From Pseudomonas fortuita (GTDB lineage: Bacteria > Pseudomonadota > Gammaproteobacteria > Pseudomonadales > Pseudomonadaceae): DNA of 64,000 nt. Both the position numbers and the translations under genes were made by a program. The stretch is from positions 1,157,501 through 1,221,500 of the forward strand of contig NZ_CP114035.2 in the NCBI RefSeq assembly GCF_026898135.2. The letters run 5' to 3'. The notes below the pieces were generated by a model. The model was given only the letters and a program-made list of their open reading frames with translations, was not told the origin of the DNA and did no database searches. Shown here one piece after another: positions 46,632-57,358 of this stretch (within the stretch, counting starts at the first letter, position 1; the number at the start of each line of letters is the position of its first letter).

Positions 46632-47252
46632 TCAGGCGTGCGCGCGCACGTTGTTCAGCACCACCGGGCGTGCCCAGTGGATGTCGAATTCCAGGTCATT
46701 CTGCTGCCTGGCCAAAGTGGCGTCGTCGAACGGCTCCGGGGCCGGGTCCAGCAGGTTGGTCTCGAACTCGGCAATGGGCAGGAACAACGACCGCGGGGCA
46801 GGGCCTGTGCCGGGCTCTGGAATCGGTTGGCCCTGGTTCATCACCACCGGGCGCATCCAGCTGTTGCTGGTGTCGAGCTGGCGCTGTTGTTCGATCAGCT
46901 CCATGGCACTGAACGGCTCAGGCGCAGGCGGCAGCAGGTTGGCTTCAAGCTCGGCCTTGGGCAGAAACAGCGGCTCGGGCGGTGCTACCTCGGTGTCGTG
47001 CACCGGGCAGGCGCGCTGGGCGTCGATCAGCGCCAGTGCTCGAGCGCCGCCGATGGGTTCGCCGCTGTCCTGGTCGTACTGCACGAACGATTGGCTGACG
47101 CTGTCTGCGGGCTCTTCCTGCTGCTCGGCCATGGCCCGGGCAAAGAAATCCTGCCACAGGTGGCTGACGCCCCCGAGTGCCTGAGTGTTGTGCTGACTGT
47201 AGTTGCCGACAGGCGACAAATAGGTCAAGCCGATAGGAAGAGTATCTGACAT
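46632..47252 (-). CDS. Hypothetical protein with two 50-residue internal repeats
   Basis: 206 residues, acidic, no signal peptide or membrane helix. Residues 91-141 and 151-201 are repeats: LFLPKAELEANLLPPAPEPF (95-114) against LFLPIAEFETNLLDPAPEPF (156-175), each followed by a helix with QQ and then a W-x-R-P-V-V-x-N segment. A weaker third copy may lie at 64-84. The N-terminal HLWQDFFARAMAEQQEE is helical. No known family. It converges with the extensin-like gene (2 bases between stop codons) and is divergent from rsmJ. Confidence 0.7.
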   Translation of the reverse strand: MSDTLPIGLTYLSPVGNYSQHNTQALGGVSHLWQDFFARAMAEQQEEPADSVSQSFVQYDQDSGEPIGGARALALIDAQRACPVHDTEVAPPEPLFLPKAELEANLLPPAPEPFSAMELIEQQRQLDTSNSWMRPVVMNQGQPIPEPGTGPAPRSLFLPIAEFETNLLDPAPEPFDDATLARQQNDLEFDIHWARPVVLNNVRAHA

Positions 47253-47346
47253 GGCAGTCGCGCGCGTTGTGCTCTGGCAGAATAGCGGGATATTGCCTGT
47301 ATCGGCCGTGGCTGCTGATTCATTAAGGCTTGGTTTGATTTTTTAG

Positions 47347-48132
<786 letters not shown>

Positions 48133-48210
48133 TTTTCCCCCAACTGGCCGGCTAGCGCGGTCATTGTGAGAGCAACTGGCTTGCTTGAATATTGAAACGT
48201 TGCGCGATTA

Positions 48211-48300
48211 CTGTGGGAGCGGGCTTGTCCCGCGAACACCGGCGAAGCCGGTGCCATGCACCGCGTGGCCCCATTCGCGGGCCAAGCCCGCTCTCACAAT
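48211..48300. repeat. Inverted REP pair
   Basis: CTGTGGGAGCGGGCTTGTCCCGCGAAC and the inverted ATTCGCGGGCCAAGCCCGCTCTCAC, with an ACCGGCGAAGCCGGT hairpin in the spacer. It lies between the convergent rsmJ and TetR genes. Confidence 0.85.
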
Positions 48301-48326
48301 GACCACTGTTCTCTGCCTGGCAGCGC

Positions 48327-48968
48327 TCAGGGTTTGAACGCCCGCAAGAACACCCCCACCACTTCGCGCACATGCGCCTCGGCTTCGTCCCCCTCCAGCG
48401 GCGCCGCGCACCCCAGCAGCAAGCGGTAATCCGGCGCCCCCTTGACCAGGCAAAAGAAGTGCTCGGCCGCATGCAGCGGGTTGTCGATGCGCAACAACCC
48501 CCGCTCATCTGCACCCCGCAGCAGCGCTTCCATCGCTGCCAGCACGCGCTTGGGCCCGGCTTCGTAAAAGTATTCGCCAAAGCTTGGGTCCAGGCTGCCT
48601 TGGGCCATGATCAGGCGGCTGAGCTTCACCGCCTCATCGCTACTGATCAATGCCTGGAAACCACGGGCAATGGTCAGCAGTACCTCCTCCACCGGCGCCC
48701 CTTCGGGGTACTCGAACAACAGGTCGGGCAGCTGTAGCTGACAAGTGGCCATGACCGCCGAGCAGAACAGGGTCTGCTTGTCGGTGAAGTGGCTGTACAC
48801 GGTGAGTTTTGAAACACCTGCCGCCGCAGCGACCGCATCCATGCTGGTGTTGGCATAACCAAGGCTGAGGAACAGCGACTTTGCCGCTTCGAGAATCGCC
48901 TCGCGCTTGGCCAGGTCCTTGGGCCGGCCCGGGCCGATGGGTGCGTCGTTGGACATTGTGGTCTGCAT
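48327..48968 (-). CDS. TetR family regulator, divergent from the RND efflux genes
   Basis: 213 residues from ATG 48968; TTG 48980 and ATG 48956 are alternatives, because the Shine-Dalgarno GGGAG is placed ambiguously. The HTH is AKREAILEAAKSLFLSLGYANTSMDAVAAAAGVSKLTVYSHF in pieces, with the TetR_N pattern and YSHFTDKQTLFCSAV. The AefR/AcrR-like C-terminal domain (LSRLIMAQGSLDPSFGEYFYEAGPKRV) binds an unknown ligand. Its position implies repression of the adjacent efflux genes and itself. Confidence 0.88.
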   Translation of the reverse strand: MQTTMSNDAPIGPGRPKDLAKREAILEAAKSLFLSLGYANTSMDAVAAAAGVSKLTVYSHFTDKQTLFCSAVMATCQLQLPDLLFEYPEGAPVEEVLLTIARGFQALISSDEAVKLSRLIMAQGSLDPSFGEYFYEAGPKRVLAAMEALLRGADERGLLRIDNPLHAAEHFFCLVKGAPDYRLLLGCAAPLEGDEAEAHVREVVGVFLRAFKP

Positions 48969-48980
48969 CTGGTTGATCAA

Positions 48981-49134
48981 GCTCCCATCTTACCGGCTGG
49001 AGAGGTAGACAGCAGTGATCGTCGCCATCGTTTAAGTGAATTTCTTATCGATGCTGGCTTCTCGGCAGCAGTTCCGTGACTTAATATACCCGTCAGTACA
49101 CATATTCGAAGTGCCCTCCGCGAAAGGATTCATC
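48981..49134. promoter_or_regulatory. Divergent promoter region of the TetR gene and RND operon
   Basis: 154 bases between the two genes. It holds an AT-rich element AATATACCCGTCAGTACACATATT-like at 49083-49106 whose ends (AATAT/ATATT) are inverted. Its position just before the efflux gene would suit a TetR operator. The inner bases are not symmetric, so this is a weak call. Confidence 0.35.
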
Positions 49135-50235
49135 ATGTTGCGCCATGCCTTGTCCATCGCCTTGCCCGCCGTTGCCGCGTTGTTACTGACGGCATGCGGT
49201 CAGGAAGCCACCCCGCCTGCCGCGCCGCGCCCGGCGCTGGTGGTGCAGCCGCAGCCGGCCGAAGCCGCTGCCGACAGTTACCCTGGTGAAGTGCGTGCGC
49301 GCTTCGAGCCGGAGCTGGCCTTCCGCATTGGCGGCAAGGTCAGCAAGCGCCTGGTGGAGGAGGGGCAGCGGGTCAAGGCCGACCAGCCGCTGGCCGAACT
49401 GGACCCGCAGGACGTGCGTCTGCAGCTTGAAGCCAACCGTGCCCAGCTGGCGGGTGCCGAGGCGAACCTGGCGTTGGTGCGCGCCGAGCGTGATCGCTAC
49501 CAGAAGCTGCTGGAGCGGCAGATGGTCAGCCACTCGCAGTTCGACAATGCTGAAAACCTCTACCGCGCCGGCCTTGCCCGGCTGAAGCAGGCCAAGGCCG
49601 AGTTCGATGTGGCGGGTAACCAGGCCGACTATGCCGTACTGCGTGCGCCCCAGGCCGGGGTGGTGGCCAAGCGTCAGGTTGAAGTAGGCCAGGTGGTTGC
49701 CGCCGGGCAAACCGTGTTCACCCTGGCCACGGATGGCGAGCGAGAAGTGCTCATCAGCCTGCCGGAGCAGCAGTTCGCCCGCTTTGCCGTGGGGCAATCG
49801 GTCAGTGTGGAGCTGTGGTCACATCCGCAAGCGCGCTTCGAGGGGCGTATCCGCGAGCTGTCACCGGCCGCCGACCCACGCTCGCGCACCTTCGCTGCGC
49901 GCATTGCCTTCACCTCGGCCGCCACGCCGGCGGAGCTGGGCCAGAGCGCCCGGGTGTTCATCGCGCATGAGGGCGTGATCCCGTTGGCGGTGCCACTGTC
50001 AGCGGTGACTGCGGAAAACGGCCAAGCCTATGTGTGGCGGGTCAACAAGGACAGCCGCCTGGAGCGGGCCGTGGTGCGCCTGGGGGCGTATGGCAGCGAC
50101 AGTGTGCCCGTACTCGAAGGCCTTGCCCCAGAGGACTGGGTGGTCGCCGCCGGTGGCCATGTACTGCGTGAGGGCCAGGAAATCCGCCCTGTGGACCGCA
50201 GCAACCGTGTAGTGAACCTGACGGCCAAGGAGTAA
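49135..50235 (+). CDS. RND efflux periplasmic adaptor lipoprotein
   Basis: 366 residues from ATG 49135 after AAAGGA. The signal peptide MLRHALSIALPAVAALLLTAC carries the lipobox Cys21. The lipoyl half-motifs (FRIGGKVSKRLVEEGQRVKADQPLAELD and VLRAPQAGVVAKRQVEVGQVV in pieces) flank a coiled-coil hairpin. It links the RND pump to an outer-membrane channel. The pump gene follows after 6 bases. No outer-membrane factor gene is present, so it probably borrows one. Confidence 0.93.
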   Translation: MLRHALSIALPAVAALLLTACGQEATPPAAPRPALVVQPQPAEAAADSYPGEVRARFEPELAFRIGGKVSKRLVEEGQRVKADQPLAELDPQDVRLQLEANRAQLAGAEANLALVRAERDRYQKLLERQMVSHSQFDNAENLYRAGLARLKQAKAEFDVAGNQADYAVLRAPQAGVVAKRQVEVGQVVAAGQTVFTLATDGEREVLISLPEQQFARFAVGQSVSVELWSHPQARFEGRIRELSPAADPRSRTFAARIAFTSAATPAELGQSARVFIAHEGVIPLAVPLSAVTAENGQAYVWRVNKDSRLERAVVRLGAYGSDSVPVLEGLAPEDWVVAAGGHVLREGQEIRPVDRSNRVVNLTAKE

Positions 50236-50241
50236 GTCCCG

Positions 50242-53200
50242 ATGGGTTTCAACCTTTCTGCCTGGGCGCTGCGCAACCGCCAGATCGTCCTGTTCCTGAT
50301 GATCCTGCTGGCGGCCATTGGCGCCATGTCCTACACCAAGCTCGGCCAGAGCGAGGATCCGCCATTCACCTTCAAAGCCATGGTCATCCGTACCCTGTGG
50401 CCGGGCGCCAGCGCCGAGGAAGTGTCGCGGCAGGTCACCGAGCGTATCGAAAAGAAGCTGATGGAAACCGGCGAGTACGAGAGGATTGTCTCGTTCTCTC
50501 GCCCCGGTGAGTCGCAGGTCACCTTCATGGCTCGCGATTCGCTGCATTCCAGGGACATACCTGAATTGTGGTACCAGATCCGCAAGAAGGTCGCGGACAT
50601 TCGCCACACCCTGCCACCGGAGATCCAGGGCCCGTTCTTCAACGATGAGTTCGGCACCACCTTCGGCAATATCTATGCGCTGACCGGCAAGGGCTTCGAT
50701 TACGCGGTGCTGAAGGACTACGCCGACCGTATCCAGATCCGGCTGCAGCGGGTCAAGGATGTGGGCAAGGTCGAGCTGGTGGGCCTGCAGGACGAAAAAA
50801 TCTGGATCGAGCTGTCCAACCTCAAGCTGGCCACCCTTGGCGTACCCCTCGAGGCCGTGCAGCAGGCCCTGCAAGAGCAGAATGCGGTAAGCACCGCCGG
50901 CTTCTTCGAGACGCCCAGCGAGCGCCTGCAACTGCGGGTGAGCGGGCGCTTCGACAGTGTCGAGCAGATTCGCCAGTTCCCCATTCGCGTGGGTGACCGC
51001 ACGTTCCGCATCGGCGATGTGGCCGAAGTGCACCGTGGCTTCAACGACCCACCCGCCCCGCGCATGCGCTTCATGGGCGAAGATGCCATTGGCCTCGCCG
51101 TGTCGATGAAGGACGGCGGCGACATCCTGGTCCTGGGCAAAGCCCTGGAAGACGAGTTCGAGCGGGTGGCGCGCACCCTGCCAGCCGGCATGGAGCTGCG
51201 CAAGGTCTCGGACCAGCCTGCGGCGGTTAAGGCCGGTGTGGGCGAGTTTGTCCAGGTGCTGGTCGAGGCGCTGGTCATCGTGCTGCTGGTGAGCTTCTTC
51301 TCGCTGGGCTTGCGCACCGGCCTGGTGGTGGCGTTGGCCATTCCGCTGGTGCTGGCCATGACCTTCGCTGCCATGCATTACTTCGGCATCGGCTTGCACA
51401 AGATTTCCCTTGGCGCCCTGGTGCTGGCGCTGGGCCTGCTGGTGGACGACGCGATCATTGCCGTGGAGATGATGGCGATCAAGATGGAGCAGGGTTATGA
51501 CCGGCTCAAGGCGGCCAGCTATGCCTGGACTAGCACTGCGTTCCCGATGCTGACCGGTACCCTGATCACTGCGGCAGGCTTTTTACCTATCGCCACTGCG
51601 GCCTCCAGTACCGGCGAATACACCCGCTCGATCTTCCAGGTGGTGACCATCGCCCTGTTGACCTCATGGGTGGTGGCCGTGGTGTTCGTGCCCTATCTGG
51701 GCGAGCGCCTGCTGCCAGACCTGGCCAAGCTGCATGCTGCGCGCCATGGCAAGGACGGCCACGCGCCCGACCCTTACGCCACGCCGTTCTACCAGCGCGT
51801 GCGGCGGGTGGTGGAGTGGTGCGTACGGCGACGCAAGACGGTGATCCTGCTGACCATCGCGGCCTTCGTCGGCAGCATCCTGCTTTTCCGCTTCGTGCCC
51901 CAGCAGTTCTTCCCGGCCTCCGGGCGCCCAGAGCTGATGGTTGACCTGAAGCTGGCCGAAGGTGCCTCGCTGGCCAATACTGCCGAGCGGGTCAAGCAAT
52001 TGGAGGCACTGCTCAAGCAGCAGGACGGCATCGATAACTATGTGGCCTATGTGGGCACCGGTTCGCCACGCTTCTACCTGCCGCTGGACCAGCAACTGCC
52101 GGCAGCCAGCTTTGCCCAGTTCGTGGTCCTGGCCAAGTCGATGGAGGACCGCGAGCGCCTGCGCAGCTGGCTGATCAGCACTGTAGACCAGCAGTTCCCT
52201 GACCTGCGTGCCCGGGTCACGCGCCTGGAAAACGGCCCACCCGTGGGTTACCCGGTGCAGTTCCGGGTCACCGGCGAGCACATCGAGCAGGCCCGTGCGC
52301 TGGCCCGCCAAGTGGCCGACAAGGTGCGCGAGAACCCGCATGTGGTGAACGTGCACCTGGATTGGGAAGAGCCCAGCAAGGCCGTGTTCCTCCAAATCGA
52401 CCAGGACCGCGCCCGCGCCCTGGGCGTGAGCACCGCGCACCTGGCCAGCTTCCTGCAAAGCTCGTTGACCGGTACCACAGTCAGCCAGTACCGCGAGGAC
52501 AACGAGCTGATCGAGATCCTGCTGCGCGGCACCCAGCAGGAGCGCGGTGATCTGGGTAACCTCGGCAGCCTGGCACTGCCGACCGACAACGGCCAGAGCG
52601 TGGCGCTGTCGCAGGTAGCGACCCTGGAGTACGGCTTCGAGGAAGGCATCATCTGGCACCGCAACCGCCTGCCGACGGTGACCGTGCGCGCCGATATCTA
52701 CGACAAGGAGCAACCGGCCACGCTGGTGAAACAGATCGAGCCGACCCTGCACGAGATACGCGCCAAGCTGCCGGATGGCTACCTGCTGGAAGTAGGCGGT
52801 ACGGTTGAAGACTCCGAGCGTGGGCAGAAGTCGGTGAACGCTGGCATGCCGCTGTTCGTGGTGGTGGTGCTGAGCCTGCTGATGATCCAGCTGCGCAGCT
52901 TCTCGCGCACGGTCATGGTGTTCCTCACCGCACCGCTGGGGCTGATTGGCGTGACCCTGTTCCTGCTGGTGTTCCGCCAGCCGTTTGGCTTTGTCGCCAT
53001 GCTGGGCACCATTGCCCTGGCGGGCATGATCATGCGCAACTCGGTGATTCTGGTGGACCAGATCGAGCAAGATATTGCAGCGGGGATGGAGCGCTGGCAG
53101 GCGATCATCGAAGCCACGGTGCGGCGCTTCCGGCCAATCGTGCTGACTGCGCTGGCGGCGGTGCTGGCGATGATCCCGTTGTCACGCAGCGTGTTCTACG

Positions 53201-53307
53201 GGCCGATGGCGGTGGCGATCATGGGGGGGTTGATCGTGGCTACGGCGTTGACGCTGTTGTTCCTGCCGGCGTTGTATGCGGCGTGGTTCAGGGTGAAGAA
53301 AACCTGA
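50242..53307 (+). CDS. RND family efflux transporter, inner-membrane pump
   Basis: 1021 residues with the RND plan: TM1 near the N-terminus (IVLFLMILLAAIGAM), a large periplasmic loop, TM2-6, a second loop and TM8-12. The proton-relay Asp pair is present in GLLVDDAIIAVEMMAIKMEQG. The hydrophobic-amphiphilic efflux (HAE1) type is most likely. Substrates cannot be predicted from sequence. It is transcribed with the adaptor under the divergent TetR. Confidence 0.94.
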   Translation: MGFNLSAWALRNRQIVLFLMILLAAIGAMSYTKLGQSEDPPFTFKAMVIRTLWPGASAEEVSRQVTERIEKKLMETGEYERIVSFSRPGESQVTFMARDSLHSRDIPELWYQIRKKVADIRHTLPPEIQGPFFNDEFGTTFGNIYALTGKGFDYAVLKDYADRIQIRLQRVKDVGKVELVGLQDEKIWIELSNLKLATLGVPLEAVQQALQEQNAVSTAGFFETPSERLQLRVSGRFDSVEQIRQFPIRVGDRTFRIGDVAEVHRGFNDPPAPRMRFMGEDAIGLAVSMKDGGDILVLGKALEDEFERVARTLPAGMELRKVSDQPAAVKAGVGEFVQVLVEALVIVLLVSFFSLGLRTGLVVALAIPLVLAMTFAAMHYFGIGLHKISLGALVLALGLLVDDAIIAVEMMAIKMEQGYDRLKAASYAWTSTAFPMLTGTLITAAGFLPIATAASSTGEYTRSIFQVVTIALLTSWVVAVVFVPYLGERLLPDLAKLHAARHGKDGHAPDPYATPFYQRVRRVVEWCVRRRKTVILLTIAAFVGSILLFRFVPQQFFPASGRPELMVDLKLAEGASLANTAERVKQLEALLKQQDGIDNYVAYVGTGSPRFYLPLDQQLPAASFAQFVVLAKSMEDRERLRSWLISTVDQQFPDLRARVTRLENGPPVGYPVQFRVTGEHIEQARALARQVADKVRENPHVVNVHLDWEEPSKAVFLQIDQDRARALGVSTAHLASFLQSSLTGTTVSQYREDNELIEILLRGTQQERGDLGNLGSLALPTDNGQSVALSQVATLEYGFEEGIIWHRNRLPTVTVRADIYDKEQPATLVKQIEPTLHEIRAKLPDGYLLEVGGTVEDSERGQKSVNAGMPLFVVVVLSLLMIQLRSFSRTVMVFLTAPLGLIGVTLFLLVFRQPFGFVAMLGTIALAGMIMRNSVILVDQIEQDIAAGMERWQAIIEATVRRFRPIVLTALAAVLAMIPLSRSVFYGPMAVAIMGGLIVATALTLLFLPALYAAWFRVKKT

Positions 53308-53320
53308 CTGACCTCACCGC

Positions 53321-53420
53321 CCTGTAGGAGCAGCCTTGTGCTGCGAAGAGGCCGGGACAGCAAGATGAATTTTCATTTGCTGCACCGGCCTCTTCGCAGC
53401 ACAAGGCTGCGCCTACGAGG
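53321..53420. repeat. Inverted REP-like pair, GCAGCC variant
   Basis: CCTGTAGGAGCAGCCTTGTGCTGCGAAGAGGCC and the inverted GGCCTCTTCGCAGCACAAGGCTGCGCCTACGAGG. It is a diverged REP in which the usual GCGG stem is GCAGC. It lies between the convergent RND and DUF4197 genes. Confidence 0.82.
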
Positions 53421-53441
53421 GTACTGCGGCCGCGTTGCGGA

Positions 53442-54131
53442 TCAAAGGGCGCCGAAGACCTTCTTGGCCAGGCTGGTAGCGGCCTGCGCCGGGTTCTGGC
53501 GAATGCTCTGCTCCTGCTTGCCAATCATCTCGAACAGGCCGTCCAGCGCCTTCTCGGTCACGTAGTTCTCGATGCTGGCGCTCTTGGCGTCGACCACGCC
53601 CAGTGCCACCGCCTGCCCGGCGAAGTTGTTGTACTGCTGGGCCAGGCCAACCTTGTCGGTAGCCTGTTTGACGATCGGCAGGAACTTGGCGCGGATCTGC
53701 TCGCGGCTGCTCTTGTTCAGGTACTGGGTGGCCGAGTCGTCACCGCCGGCGAGGATGCCTTTGGCATCGGTCACGCTCATGTTCTTCACGGCATCGACCA
53801 AAATCGCCTGTGCCTGCGGCACGGCGGCTTCAGCGGCCTTGTTCATGCTGGCTTCCAGGGCATCGACCTGTTCACCTTTGCCGAACATTTTCATGGCCTT
53901 GGCCGCCTTGCCCAGCTTGCCCGGCAATTCGATGCGCACGTCCGGGTTGTTGCTGAAGCCACCCGGGGCGCTCAACTGCTTGACGGCGAGCTGCGCGCCC
54001 TGGGTCAGGGTATCTTTCAGGCCGCCAGTGGCGTCTTTCTGGCTCAGGTCGCCCAGCGACAGGGCCAGTGCGCTGGCCGATAGCAGCAGGCCGGCGCACA
54101 GGGTGGAAAAACGCAGGGAAGTGCGGATCAT
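53442..54131 (-). CDS. DUF4197 family periplasmic protein
   Basis: 229 residues with a signal peptide (LRFSTLCAGLLLSASALA). The mature part begins LSLGDLSQKDATGGLKDTLTQGAQLAV and has DVRIELPGKLGKAAKAMKMFG and TDAKGILAGGDDSATQYL, typical of DUF4197, a helical periplasmic family of unknown function. AAGGAAAGC precedes the ATG. It is 33 bases after the YbaY-like gene on the same strand, so the two may be co-transcribed. Confidence 0.85.
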   Translation of the reverse strand: MIRTSLRFSTLCAGLLLSASALALSLGDLSQKDATGGLKDTLTQGAQLAVKQLSAPGGFSNNPDVRIELPGKLGKAAKAMKMFGKGEQVDALEASMNKAAEAAVPQAQAILVDAVKNMSVTDAKGILAGGDDSATQYLNKSSREQIRAKFLPIVKQATDKVGLAQQYNNFAGQAVALGVVDAKSASIENYVTEKALDGLFEMIGKQEQSIRQNPAQAATSLAKKVFGAL

Positions 54132-54164
54132 GAAGCTTTCCTTGTAAACAGATGAATACGGGTG

Positions 54165-54563
54165 TCAGCGAACCTGGTCGACCTTGATGCGTACAGATTT
54201 CGGGTCACTGCCGTCGAGCATGACACCATGGTGTTCGGTATTGATGAACAGCAGCTTGCCCTCCAGCTCGATGCGCGCGCTCACCGCATAGCGGTGGCCG
54301 GGTTTGACCTGGGCGGGGTCGTAAATGAGGTGGAATGGCAGCGGTACGTTGCCTTTGACCGGGCCGGCCTGGCGGGCCAGGGTCACGGCGGGGGCGTCCA
54401 TCAGCGAAACGTCCTGCAGCTCCACGCTCAGGGTAGCGGCAGGCGGCAGGGCGATACGCTGCAGGTAGAAGACTTCACCGTCCAGGCTGGCCTGGTTGGA
54501 TGGGGTTTGGCTGGAACAGGCTGCAAGCAGGGATGCGCAACACAGCATAAAGAGCTTTTTCAT
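54165..54563 (-). CDS. YbaY family lipoprotein
   Basis: 132 residues. The signal peptide MKKLFMLCCASLLAAC ends with lipid Cys16, followed by Ser-Ser-Gln (outer-membrane sorting expected). The domain SLDGEVFYLQRIALPPAATLSVELQDVS and HRYAVSARIELEGKLLFIN in pieces is the YbaY/YscW lipoprotein fold, a beta sandwich. Role unknown. GGAG lies six to seven bases before the start. Confidence 0.85.
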   Translation of the reverse strand: MKKLFMLCCASLLAACSSQTPSNQASLDGEVFYLQRIALPPAATLSVELQDVSLMDAPAVTLARQAGPVKGNVPLPFHLIYDPAQVKPGHRYAVSARIELEGKLLFINTEHHGVMLDGSDPKSVRIKVDQVR

Positions 54564-54639
54564 GGAATCTCCGGTGTCCTTGGGGCTGGCTTGTGGCCAA
54601 CCCCAGGGACTTTAGCGGATTTTCCCCCGTGATGAACCG

Positions 54640-57126
54640 TCAGAGGGTCGAAGTTTCCAGGCCGTCGTCACGGTGCAGGGCCACCTGGCGGATCGACAGC
54701 CGCAGTTCGGCCGACAGCACACGCTTGGCCACGCCCTCGGCCAGCTCGCCGAGCTTGTCGTGATAACCCAGCTTGCCTTGCCCGTCGGCATGCAGCACGC
54801 CTTGCTGGAGCAGGGTCTGGATGAAGTGGCGGAACAGCGTCTTGTCGAAAAACTCTGGGGCATTCAGGCCATGCAGGATCGACAGGCGCTGGGCCATCAT
54901 CACGCACAGGTCTTCCAGCCCTTCGGCGCTGAGGCTGTTCTGTCCGCTGTTGAGCAGCAGCGAGGTGGCCATGTAGAAGCGCTGCAAGGTCTGGGTGATG
55001 GTGCGGGCGAGCAGGGTCAGTAGCACGAACTGCCGCGAACTGGGCGCCGGACGTACGTATATGTCGTTGTCCTGGCGTAGCAGGCCTTGTTCAACCAGCG
55101 CGGCCAGCCATTGGTCGATCACCTCGTCCAGTTGCTCTGGCGTCCAGCGCAGGAACAGTTCGGCCTGCAGGTACGGGTACAACGCGTGCACATACTGGCC
55201 CAGCAGTTCGCGGCTCATGCGCGAGCTGCTGAGGAAGAAGCTGGCCAGCAGCGCCGGCAGGGCGAAAATGTGCAGCACGTTGTTGCGGTAATAGGTCATC
55301 AGTACCGCATTGCCTTCATCCAGGTAGAGGATGCGGCCCAGGGCGTCCTTCTGCTCGGCCACCAGGTTCATGCTGCGCACGTGCTCGATCAGTGCCTGGC
55401 CGTCGCCGTCCGGCAGGGTGGTGTGCGGCGAGTACGGCACCTGGCGCAGCAAGGCCAGGTACAGGTCGAGTACACGGGTCAGGGCGCGTTCGTCCAGGGC
55501 CAGGCGGCTGGTGGACAGCAGCGCCAGGGCCACCAGGTTGACCGGGTTGATGGCGGCCGCCTCGTTGAGGTGACGGGCCACGGTTTCGCCCAGGCGGGTG
55601 GTGGCGTCGTTGAGCCAGGCCGGGCGGTACTGGGGGCCGTGATCCTGTTCACGCCAGCCGGGCTGTTGCTCATCGAGGAACCCGGCCAGGCGGATCGGTT
55701 CGCCGAAGTTGACGTAGACCTGGCCAAAGCGCTGCTTGAGCGCGCCAAACACCTTGAAGATGTCGAACACCGACTCCTTCTTTTTGCTGGCACCGCGCAA
55801 CTCGCCCAGGTAGGTGCGGCCTTCGAGCACGCGCTCGTAGCCGATGTACACCGGCACGAACACCACCGGCGTGCGCGACGAGCGCAGGAAGCTGCGCAAG
55901 GTAATGGCCAGCATCCCGGTACGCGGCTGCAGCATGCGCCCGGTACGCGAGCGGCCACCTTCGACGAAGTACTCGACCGGAAAACCTTTGGTGTACAGAG
56001 TATGCAGGTACTCGTTGAACACGGCGGTGTACAGCGGGTTGCCCTTGAACGTGCGGCGCATGAAGAAGGCACCGCCACGGCGCAGCAGGTTACCCACCAC
56101 CGGCATGTTGAGGTTGATGCCTGCCGCCACGTGCGGCGGGGTAAGGCCGTTGCGGAACAGCAGGTACGACAACAGCAGGTAATCGATGTGGCTGCGGTGG
56201 CACGGCACGTAGATCACTTCGTGGCCGGGAGCTATGCCCTGAACCTGTTCGATATGGTTGACCTTGATGCCGTCGTAGATCTTGTTCCAGAACCAGCTGA
56301 GCACCACTTCGAGAAAGCGGATGACCGTGTAGGTGTAGTCCGAGGCGATCTCGTTGCCATAACGCAGTGCCTGGGCTTCGGCCTTGGCCAACGGCAGGTT
56401 CTCGCGTTGGGCCTCGTCGGCGATGGCCTGGCGCACCTGCGGGGCATGGATCAGGCCTTTGACCAGGTTGCGCCGGTGCGAGATGTCCGGGCCGATGACG
56501 GCGGTCTTGAGGTTGCGAAAATGCACGCGCATCAGGCGCTGGGCCATGCGCACGGTGCGCTCGTGGCCCTTGTTGTGCTGCACCAGTTCGCGCAGGTGGA
56601 TGGGGGCGGAGAACTGCACCCGGGTCTTGCGCCCCAGGATCAGCACGGTCAGCAGCCGGCGCAGGCGCCCGGTCACCGCCCAGCTGTCGGCGAACAACAG
56701 CTTCCATGGGCTGGATTCGCTGGCCGGGGTCTGCCCCCAGAACACGCTGACCGGAATGATCTGCGCATCTTCTTCGGCATGCTGGCTGACGGCAGCTACC
56801 AGGCGCTCAAGTGTGGGCGGGGCGCCGCTTTTGTCCTGGCGGCCGAGCCAGTCAGGGTCGGGGGTCAGGTAGAAGAACCCGGCCGGCTCCTGCAGTTGGC
56901 CGACCGCCACCGGCAGCACCGGGCGCGGCAGCCCCGCCTTGGTGCACTCGTGGTCGAGCACGGCCAGGTCGGTGAGCGCGGGCGAGGGCAGCGCATAGAA
57001 CACCGGCCGGCTGCGGTCAAGGTTGAGGGTCATGGAAGACTGGTTGATGGTCTCGGAGCGCACCCACAGGTACAACAGGCGACGCAGGGCGCCGAAGATC
57101 AGGCGGCGCAGGGGGGAACGGGTCAT
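54640..57126 (-). CDS. plsB: Glycerol-3-phosphate 1-O-acyltransferase PlsB
   Basis: 828 residues. It transfers an acyl group to sn-glycerol 3-phosphate at the inner membrane, the first step of phospholipid synthesis. The acyltransferase HX4D motif is His310-Arg-Ser-His-Ile-Asp315 ([13 protein letters not shown]), with block [17 protein letters not shown] and block [14 protein letters not shown]. The start has a weak Shine-Dalgarno; an internal Met at 32 ([10 protein letters not shown]) is an alternative start. It is divergent from the cold-shock gene. Confidence 0.95.
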   Translation of the reverse strand: MTRSPLRRLIFGALRRLLYLWVRSETINQSSMTLNLDRSRPVFYALPSPALTDLAVLDHECTKAGLPRPVLPVAVGQLQEPAGFFYLTPDPDWLGRQDKSGAPPTLERLVAAVSQHAEEDAQIIPVSVFWGQTPASESSPWKLLFADSWAVTGRLRRLLTVLILGRKTRVQFSAPIHLRELVQHNKGHERTVRMAQRLMRVHFRNLKTAVIGPDISHRRNLVKGLIHAPQVRQAIADEAQRENLPLAKAEAQALRYGNEIASDYTYTVIRFLEVVLSWFWNKIYDGIKVNHIEQVQGIAPGHEVIYVPCHRSHIDYLLLSYLLFRNGLTPPHVAAGINLNMPVVGNLLRRGGAFFMRRTFKGNPLYTAVFNEYLHTLYTKGFPVEYFVEGGRSRTGRMLQPRTGMLAITLRSFLRSSRTPVVFVPVYIGYERVLEGRTYLGELRGASKKKESVFDIFKVFGALKQRFGQVYVNFGEPIRLAGFLDEQQPGWREQDHGPQYRPAWLNDATTRLGETVARHLNEAAAINPVNLVALALLSTSRLALDERALTRVLDLYLALLRQVPYSPHTTLPDGDGQALIEHVRSMNLVAEQKDALGRILYLDEGNAVLMTYYRNNVLHIFALPALLASFFLSSSRMSRELLGQYVHALYPYLQAELFLRWTPEQLDEVIDQWLAALVEQGLLRQDNDIYVRPAPSSRQFVLLTLLARTITQTLQRFYMATSLLLNSGQNSLSAEGLEDLCVMMAQRLSILHGLNAPEFFDKTLFRHFIQTLLQQGVLHADGQGKLGYHDKLGELAEGVAKRVLSAELRLSIRQVALHRDDGLETSTL

Positions 57127-57250
57127 GGGGTGTGTGCCCTGGGTGTGATTTTCAGGTGAGTATCCAGCTATTTAGTCTGCCGTATCGGCGTAAGTTCAGC
57201 AAAAATCGGCCAACTGCGGGACCGTCATCAATTTTTTTTGTTCTGTGTCA

Positions 57251-57256
57251 TATACT
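57251..57256 (+). promoter_or_regulatory. Candidate -10 box of the cold-shock gene
   Basis: TATACT downstream of a T8 tract (57232-57239). If used, the transcript would have a leader of about 100 bases before the ATG, a length in keeping with long cold-shock mRNA leaders. No good -35 hexamer is seen. Confidence 0.35.
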
Positions 57257-57358
57257 CGGCCTGCCACTTGCAGGATATTTCAGCAAGCGGCGTTGGCACG
57301 GGGCCGTGAGCTCGTGCCTGCAAGGCGATCTTCACAATAAAAATCCGGAGTAGTTCAG

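Noticed and set aside
49083..49106. A firm TetR operator
   Set aside because: Only the outer five bases are inverted; the inner part is not symmetric, so it is kept only as a weak part of the divergent promoter region.
55087..57159. A 690-codon plus-strand open frame across plsB
   Set aside because: It is antisense to plsB, which has full acyltransferase motifs.
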